Below are positions 14,594 through 19,106 of a DNA stretch of 19,106 bases, piece by piece (position 1 is the first letter of the stretch; each line of letters starts with the position of its first letter). The position numbers were made by a program, and so were the translations under genes. Below the pieces are notes generated by a model. The model ran no database searches. It was not told the origin of the DNA and saw nothing but the letters and a program-made list of their open reading frames with translations. Source of the DNA: UBA10003 sp964365025 (GTDB taxonomy: Bacteria; Patescibacteriota; Patescibacteriia; Magasanikbacterales; UBA10003); the NCBI GenBank assembly GCA_964365025.1, contig CAYIOJ010000015.1:1-19106 (forward strand), given 5' to 3'.

Positions 14594-15361
14594 ATGCCTA
14601 AAAAAATAGGCAAAAAACAATTCCGCTGGTCTCCCAAAATAGCTTATGCAGTCGGACTATTAGCCACAGATGGAAACCTTTCCAAAGATGGTCGACATAT
14701 CATCCTCCGTTCATCTGATATTGAACAAATTCAAACATTCAAAAAATGCCTCGACCTGCACAACATTATTGGCGCTTCCAAATCAACTGCCTTCCCTAAT
14801 AGAAAAATATGTTACCGCCTCCAATTTAGCGATGTGCAATTTTATAAATGGCTTTTAAAAATTGGTCTATTCCCGGCCAAAACTTATACTCTCGGCCGCA
14901 TTAATGTGCCGAATATTTTCTTCCGCGATTTTCTTAGAGGACATTTGGACGGCGACGGCAGTATTACTACTTACAATGATAGTTATAATACCTACAAGCA
15001 CCCTGATTACCAATATTTTAGAATGTTTCTTCGTTTCATTTCTGTCAGCAAAAAACATATATTTTGGCTCAGAAAAACAATTAATAAATTGACAAAGTTA
15101 AAAGGTGACTTGTCTGAATTACGTCCTATTGGCAGGCAAAAAGTAAGCATGTGGCAGCTCAAATTCATGAAAAAAGAATCAATGAAACTAATACCTTGGC
15201 TGTATTACACGAAAAATATCCCCGCGCTTAAACGCAAACGACAAAAAGCCGAAGAAGCTCTAGATAAAATAAACAATATCAAACGCAAACCATATACTAG
15301 ACAAATTGCGCAAAAATGGCCAACCGAAATCTTTAAACAACATTTTCAACCATGTATTTAG
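14594..15361 (+). CDS. Free-standing LAGLIDADG-type homing endonuclease-like protein
   Basis: Homing endonucleases of this type cut long asymmetric sites using two LAGLIDADG helices, each supplying an acidic residue. Motif 1 is AYAVGLLATDGNL (17-29, Asp26) and motif 2 is FLRGHLDGDGSI (113-124, Asp121 with Asp119 nearby). The spacing of about 95 residues fits a monomeric two-motif enzyme. The length of 255 aa is typical. The C-terminal ~50 residues are strongly basic. No intein splice junctions, intron or host-gene halves surround it, so it appears free-standing. Its end overlaps the next gene by 10 nt. It may be an active endonuclease, a decayed relic, or a domesticated DNA-binding protein; intact acidic residues favour the first. 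Confidence 0.87.
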   Translation: MPKKIGKKQFRWSPKIAYAVGLLATDGNLSKDGRHIILRSSDIEQIQTFKKCLDLHNIIGASKSTAFPNRKICYRLQFSDVQFYKWLLKIGLFPAKTYTLGRINVPNIFFRDFLRGHLDGDGSITTYNDSYNTYKHPDYQYFRMFLRFISVSKKHIFWLRKTINKLTKLKGDLSELRPIGRQKVSMWQLKFMKKESMKLIPWLYYTKNIPALKRKRQKAEEALDKINNIKRKPYTRQIAQKWPTEIFKQHFQPCI

Positions 15362-16275
15362 CGATAATTTACGAAATTTTCTTTTTGGTGTATATAATAA
15401 TGGCCTCAATTCTGGCTGTTATTTTAATTAAGCGTAAACACAAAATCGCGCCAATTATTATCTTTTTATCCATTGCCGGCCTGATTTACAGCGGTTATCT
15501 AGAGCCGCAGTGGATAAAAATCCGCGAGCAAAAAATTGAGGTCAACAAATTAAATGAAGAAATAAAAGTGGTGGTGATTGGCGATTGGCATTTCCGGCCG
15601 TTCAAAGGTGAAAAATTTGCTAACCGCGCCATTGCCAAAGTGGCCGCGCTTCAGCCGGATTTGATTTTAATGACCGGCGATTTTCTTTTTTTTGATGATT
15701 TGCCGGCTTTTGAAAAAGATCTGCGCGCTTTGGGAGGCTTGGCCAAAATAGCGCCCACCTACACAGTGCTTGGCAATCATGATTATGGTATTGTATTCCC
15801 GGACGAATCATTTCTCTACACTGATTCGCATCGCGAAATAACTAAAATACTTGAAGAGCAGGGTATCCAGGTCTTGTCAGATGAGCAGGAAAAGGTTATT
15901 ATAAAAGACGAAGAAATCGTCTTGGCTGGCTTTGACGAGTACTGGCGCAAAGTGCGGAATCCTAAAAAAGCAGTGGCGGGATTGGCGAAAAATGACGATT
16001 TAAAAATTGGCATCAGCCACCATCCTGATATTGCTTATGACCAAGAGGGAATTAATTTGGACTTAGTGGTAGCCGGACACACGCATGGCGGACAAGTGCG
16101 CTTGCCTTTGATTGGCGCCTTGGGTGACGCTGACAGCGTGATGTCAAAAACCGATTATGGCAAATATCTGCCGGAACATCAGCCGAAAATTTTTAACACA
16201 GTCGGCATAGGCGAATCAGGCCCGCATTTGCGTTTTTGGAACAGGCCGGAAATCGCGCTGTTGAGAATAAAATAA
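15352..16275 (+). CDS. Membrane-anchored metallophosphoesterase (YkuE/YaeI-like)
   Basis: A calcineurin-like phosphoesterase with a complete two-metal site: Asp78 and His80 (GDWH), Asp110 (TGDFL), Asn142-His143 (GNHD), the ISHHPD histidines (223-224) and His243/His245 (GHTHGG). Two N-terminal hydrophobic helices (about 4-26 and 31-49) anchor it, with the catalytic domain after the second. The substrate cannot be read; relatives act on phosphoesters including lipid-linked ones. The start at 15352 overlaps the end of the LAGLIDADG gene by 10 nt; Met17 (MASILAV) at 15400 is an alternative that would weaken the first helix. No Shine-Dalgarno is present. The downstream gap carries a hairpin repeat before tRNA(CAT). 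Confidence 0.93.
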   Translation: MYLAIIYEIFFLVYIIMASILAVILIKRKHKIAPIIIFLSIAGLIYSGYLEPQWIKIREQKIEVNKLNEEIKVVVIGDWHFRPFKGEKFANRAIAKVAALQPDLILMTGDFLFFDDLPAFEKDLRALGGLAKIAPTYTVLGNHDYGIVFPDESFLYTDSHREITKILEEQGIQVLSDEQEKVIIKDEEIVLAGFDEYWRKVRNPKKAVAGLAKNDDLKIGISHHPDIAYDQEGINLDLVVAGHTHGGQVRLPLIGALGDADSVMSKTDYGKYLPEHQPKIFNTVGIGESGPHLRFWNRPEIALLRIK

Positions 16276-16300
16276 ACCATGCGAGGTTTTTTATCTGCGC

Positions 16301-16337
16301 TCGCTCGGAAAAACAAACAAATTTGTTTTCCTCTCGC
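16301..16337 (+). repeat. GCGAGA-hairpin-CGAGCGA repeat, copy 2 (inverted)
   Basis: Read on the minus strand this is GCGAGA, a hairpin built from GGAAAACAAA and its complement (16307-16331), then CGAGCGA. The layout and spacing match copy 1 at 12256-12292, although the stem sequences differ, so the ends are conserved while the stem varies in a compensated manner. It lies between the phosphoesterase stop and tRNA(CAT). Confidence 0.5.
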
Positions 16338-16353
16338 TTCACTTGATAATAAT

Positions 16354-16425
16354 GGCTGGGTAGCTCAGTGGTAGAGCACACGCTTCATAAGCGTGCCGTC
16401 GAGGGTTCGATCCCCTCCCCAGCTA
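16354..16425 (+). tRNA. tRNA with anticodon CAT (elongator Met, or Ile2 if lysidine-modified)
   Basis: The arms are GGCTGGG/CCCAGCT (acceptor, with a G1-U72 wobble), GCTC/GAGC, CACGC/GCGTG around TTCATAA, and GAGGG/CCCTC around TTCGATC. The anticodon is CAT. The anticodon stem lacks the three consecutive G:C pairs (GGG/CCC) of initiator tRNA, so it is elongator Met or Ile2; sequence alone does not separate these. CCA is not encoded, unlike the other two tRNAs here. Its last three bases are shared with the leftward terC stop codon. Confidence 0.94.
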
Positions 16426-17343
16426 TATTTTTTTTGGAAAAATCACGGAAAGAGTTATTGATGCCCCTAGAGCAAACATTATAATTCCGAAAGAAATCAA
16501 AGACGAAATATGCACTCCGACAATTCCGGAAAGCATTTTGGCGCCGATAAAAAACAAAATGAAAGCCAGTCCTTTTTGCAAATGATGAAATTTATGCAAA
16601 ACGCTTTCCACTAAAAAAAATAAAGCCCGCAAGCCCATAATGGCGAATATATTGGAGGTAAAAACAATAAACAAATTCTGCGAAATAGCAAACACCGCCG
16701 GTATGGAATCAACGGCAAAAATTATATCAGTCGCCTCAATCAAAATCACAATTAAAAAAAGCGAGGTAAAATAAAATTTTCCGTTCTCTCTTAAAAAAAA
16801 CTTCCCACCGTGATGACTAGCTGTAAATGGAAAAATTTTATGAGCAAATCTGATGATTTTACTGTGCTGGAAATCAATATGTTTTTCTTTTTTTCCTCCC
16901 AAAAGTTGAATACCGGTATAAATTAAAATCGCCCCGAAAATATACAACACCCAATAGAATTGGTGAATTATATATGCTCCGGCGGAAATAAAAATACCGC
17001 GAAACACCAATGCGCCCATAATTCCCCAAAACAAAGCGCGGTGATGATATTTTTCTTCCAATTTAAAATAACTGAAAATCAACATCATCACGAACAGATT
17101 GTCCACCGACAACATTTTTTCAGTCACATAAGCGCTTAAAAACTCCATTGCCGGATCTCGGCCAATGAACAAAAAAATCAAAAATGAAAAACCCAAAGCA
17201 AGGGCGATCCAAAATAGCGACTGAAACAACGCCGGACTAAATTCAATTTTGTGGCTTTTGCGATTAAAATATCCCAAATCAATTGCCAAAAAACCGACAA
17301 TAATGACACTGAATAAAATAAATAAATACGACTGCATTGACAT
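16423..17343 (-). CDS. TerC/Alx family integral membrane protein
   Basis: TerC-family proteins are multi-pass carriers linked to manganese export and tellurium resistance. Several hydrophobic helices span the protein from residue 5 on. Two family signatures are present: EKMLSVDNLFV (75-85) and EATDIIFAVDSIPAVFAIS (203-221), whose acidic residues likely bind the metal, followed by SNIFAIMGLRALFF (230-243). The length of 306 aa is normal for the Alx-like type. It is the last gene of the leftward scpA-scpB-dacA-terC set, 6 nt after dacA. The start may be Met1 or Met3. Its TAG stop lies in the acceptor end of the convergent tRNA(CAT). Mn export would be a family-based guess. Confidence 0.92.
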   Translation of the reverse strand: MSMQSYLFILFSVIIVGFLAIDLGYFNRKSHKIEFSPALFQSLFWIALALGFSFLIFLFIGRDPAMEFLSAYVTEKMLSVDNLFVMMLIFSYFKLEEKYHHRALFWGIMGALVFRGIFISAGAYIIHQFYWVLYIFGAILIYTGIQLLGGKKEKHIDFQHSKIIRFAHKIFPFTASHHGGKFFLRENGKFYFTSLFLIVILIEATDIIFAVDSIPAVFAISQNLFIVFTSNIFAIMGLRALFFLVESVLHKFHHLQKGLAFILFFIGAKMLSGIVGVHISSLISFGIIMFALGASITLSVIFPKKI

Positions 17344-17349
17344 AAAAAA

Positions 17350-18381
17350 TTATTTTGCTAACGGCGGCCAAGCATAAGCCGTGAAAACCCATTCGGCTAA
17401 AGCGCGCGCTTCGCTAAAACGGCCGTAATGCGTGTTTGAGCCCAAAACCACAGTAATGATTTGGTGGCCGGATTTATCTTCCATTATTACGGCAAAACAA
17501 TACCCGGCTTCTTCCACAAAACCGGTCTTGCCACCCACGATTTTAGCCGCGCCGACAGGCAAACGCTCGGATAATAAAACGTTGGTGGAGCTGATATTGC
17601 GCGCCTGGCCGTTGGGCGCTAAACGAAACGTGTAATTCCTTTTAACAACCGCCTCTTGAATAGTTTTGTTTGACAGGGCAAATTTCAAAAGCCAGGCGAT
17701 TTCTTTGGCGGTGGACTGATTGACCGGGTCCAAACCGGTCGGCTCTACAAATTTTGTCTGCTTCAAACCCAAATCAGCGGCTTTGGCGTTCATTTTCTTA
17801 ACAAACTCCTCCGCGCTCAAACCGGTGGAGCGCGCCAAAGCCATAGTGGCATTATTGGATGAGCTTATTAAAGATATATGAAACAAATCTTTTACTGTCA
17901 CCTGTTCGCCCTCTGCCACATTCAACCGGCCCTGGCTGCCGTCAGCGGCTTCAATCGTTACTACTTTGCCCCATTGAGGCGAAGTATCTAAAAAAACCAA
18001 AGCGCTCATTAATTTAGTCAAACTGCCAATGGAGCGCGTCTCATTTTCATTAAATGCAAAAAGCTGATTTTCAGTATCTTCATCCAGCACAAAAGCTGAC
18101 TTAAAAGTAGTTTTTCTGATGTCAAAATCAGCCGAATTAGGCTTGCGTTGGGGCGCTCGCTCAGCGCGACTCAAAGCCACCGGCAATGTTTTTGCGGGCG
18201 AAGCCGAAATAGTCAGTCGATCTCCGCCGATTTGCTCGGCCGCGGCCTTCTCCGCCATTTTTTCCACCATAGCTTGATTATTCAACACTGCGACCGGCGC
18301 TATGGGAATGTTACCGCCGGAAAGACCCAAAAATATAAAAACCTGCCAAACAAATGTTTTAAATAAAAAATTACTAAGCAT
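17350..18381 (-). CDS. dacA: D-alanyl-D-alanine carboxypeptidase (peptidase S11, PBP5-type)
   Basis: Removes the terminal D-Ala from peptidoglycan pentapeptides outside the membrane, limiting cross-linking. The three active-site motifs of penicillin-binding proteins are intact: SLTK (Ser120-Lys123), SSN (174-176) and KTG (285-287). An N-terminal hydrophobic segment (about 4-33) is a signal peptide or anchor. Residues 35-90 form a low-complexity linker rich in Ala, Lys and Arg. The length of 343 aa corresponds to the catalytic domain alone; the C-terminal beta domain and amphipathic anchor of classic PBP5 appear to be missing, so membrane attachment would rely on the N-terminus. It starts 2 nt after scpB and is followed by terC after 6 nt. 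No Shine-Dalgarno is present. Confidence 0.93.
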   Translation of the reverse strand: MLSNFLFKTFVWQVFIFLGLSGGNIPIAPVAVLNNQAMVEKMAEKAAAEQIGGDRLTISASPAKTLPVALSRAERAPQRKPNSADFDIRKTTFKSAFVLDEDTENQLFAFNENETRSIGSLTKLMSALVFLDTSPQWGKVVTIEAADGSQGRLNVAEGEQVTVKDLFHISLISSSNNATMALARSTGLSAEEFVKKMNAKAADLGLKQTKFVEPTGLDPVNQSTAKEIAWLLKFALSNKTIQEAVVKRNYTFRLAPNGQARNISSTNVLLSERLPVGAAKIVGGKTGFVEEAGYCFAVIMEDKSGHQIITVVLGSNTHYGRFSEARALAEWVFTAYAWPPLAK

Positions 18382-18383
18382 AA

Positions 18384-18932
18384 TTATTGTTGCTGTTTCA
18401 TTTCACTCAATAATTGCTCCAATAAATTATTAGATCTCAATTTTTCATAATCCGGCAATTCCGACGGTTCATGAATATTCAAAAATTTAAGAAAATCAAA
18501 CGAGACTGTGTAAACTGTGTCCGCGCGCGTTTTGTCTTCTTCCGCTTTAATTAGCCCTCGCATCATTAAATTGCGCAAAATCAATGAACAATTAACCCCG
18601 CGGATTTGCTCCAAATCCAACTTGGCAATCGGCCCGCGATACGCGATAATGGTGAGAGTTTCCAAAGATGGCCGTGTCAACTCCCCGGTTGTTTCATCTT
18701 TTACATATTCTTTTACCAAGGCGCTATTTTGCGGATTGGTCATAAACTGCGCCTCGCGGCTATCGGTCATAATCTGCAAACCGCTTCCCTCCTGATTATA
18801 TTTTTCTTTTAAAATTTTAATCGCCTCTTCCACTTCTTTTTCTTTGCATTCGGCTAAACCGGCTAACTTTTTAAAAGCAAGCGGCTTGCCGGCAATGAAA
18901 AGAATTGATTCCAATTTTGAAGTTAAAGACAT
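18384..18932 (-). CDS. scpB: Segregation and condensation protein B
   Basis: ScpB is the winged-helix (kite) subunit of the Smc-ScpAB condensin, which compacts and separates chromosomes. The N-terminal winged helix starts SLTSKLESILFIAGKPLAFK. The conserved second-helix segment TLTIIAYRGPIAKLDLEQIR with its following VNC...LRNLMMRGLI block (about 92-127) is diagnostic. The length of 182 aa is normal. It follows scpA by 2 nt and precedes dacA by 2 nt, so the set is probably one transcript. It functions alongside the ParA and ParB proteins encoded elsewhere in this window. Confidence 0.95.
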   Translation of the reverse strand: MSLTSKLESILFIAGKPLAFKKLAGLAECKEKEVEEAIKILKEKYNQEGSGLQIMTDSREAQFMTNPQNSALVKEYVKDETTGELTRPSLETLTIIAYRGPIAKLDLEQIRGVNCSLILRNLMMRGLIKAEEDKTRADTVYTVSFDFLKFLNIHEPSELPDYEKLRSNNLLEQLLSEMKQQQ

Positions 18933-18934
18933 AT

Positions 18935-19106
18935 TTAGATTTTTTCAATCATTATTTCTTCAAAATTATTGCCCTGCACCACTATAATATGGCGCTGTTT
19001 GGTCAGTTCCAACAAGGCCAAAAAAGAAACAATAATCTCGGTGCGATTTTTGGCATTGTTCAAAATTTTCCCAAACCCCACGCGGCTGTATTCCGCCAAT
19101 AAATTA
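18935..19106 (-). CDS. scpA: Segregation and condensation protein A, C-terminal fragment (cut by window edge)
   Basis: The leftward frame ending at TAA 18935 encodes 56 complete residues, including RTEIIVSFLALLELTKQRHI and then VVQGNNFEEIMIEKI. This is the C-terminal winged helix of ScpA, the kleisin subunit that bridges Smc heads and binds ScpB. The position directly upstream of scpB supports the call. The gene continues beyond 19106; nothing can be said about its start. Confidence 0.9.
   Translation of the reverse strand, partial: NLLAEYSRVGFGKILNNAKNRTEIIVSFLALLELTKQRHIIVVQGNNFEEIMIEKI

Noticed and set aside
14594..15361. Intein or intron-encoded endonuclease inserted in a host gene
   Set aside because: No splicing-domain motifs are present and both neighbours are complete genes.
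16323..16350. Promoter for tRNA(CAT): TTGTTT, 16-nt spacer, GATAAT
   Set aside because: The predicted start would fall 2-3 nt inside the mature tRNA, and the -35 overlaps the hairpin repeat.
13115..16353. Integrated island using tRNA-Leu as attachment site
   Set aside because: Accessory genes follow the tRNA, but I found no second copy of its 3' end downstream and no integrase.
16354..16425. Initiator tRNA-fMet
   Set aside because: The anticodon stem CACGC/GCGTG lacks the three consecutive G:C pairs (GGG/CCC) of initiators; the 1-72 position is a G-U wobble and not the C-A type mismatch.
1..19106. Alternative genetic code with TGA as Gly (known in some Patescibacteria)
   Set aside because: TGA ends the LCP, secreted and Rel genes at sensible family lengths, and no core gene contains in-frame TGA.

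Overview
The window reads as chromosomal DNA of a small-genome, uncultured bacterium, most likely of the Candidate Phyla Radiation (Patescibacteria, Parcubacteria-like). The grounds are compact core genes with 1-10 nt gaps or overlaps, almost no Shine-Dalgarno motifs, moderate to low GC with A/T-rich islands, a trimmed Rel protein, and mixed encoded/non-encoded tRNA CCA ends. TGA is used as a stop (LCP protein, secreted protein, Rel), so the code is standard table 11. The phylum call is inference; no marker here is decisive.

Layout: (1) 1-3637: a leftward tRNA-Val, then a rightward operon of an LCP cell-wall ligase, the ribosome-assembly GTPase Der and peptidyl-tRNA hydrolase. (2) 3639-6201: an A/T-rich accessory island with a secreted repeat/Cys-rich protein of unknown function, a small leftward transcription unit with its own promoter and terminator (tiny membrane protein or RNA), and a solo KilA-N protein. 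(3) 6223-11340: rightward DprA, a 161-bp palindromic element overlapping the dprA stop codon, topoisomerase I with its own terminator, and a bifunctional Rel without the C-terminal regulatory domains. (4) 11332-13062: leftward parA-parB, convergent with and overlapping rel. (5) 13115-16275: rightward tRNA-Leu, a membrane-anchored predicted beta-propeller, a free-standing LAGLIDADG protein and a membrane metallophosphoesterase. (6) 16354-19106: tRNA(CAT) running into a leftward operon scpA-scpB-dacA-terC; scpA is cut by the window edge.

The core genes cover cell-envelope building (LCP, DacA), chromosome handling (ParAB, ScpAB, TopA, DprA), translation support (Der, Pth, tRNAs) and stress signalling (Rel). 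The less explained content is in the accessory islands and the intergenic DNA: a large structured palindrome, two hairpin-repeat families, a small independent transcription unit, and face-to-face promoters at parA/tRNA-Leu. No CRISPR, complete mobile element, rRNA or origin was seen.
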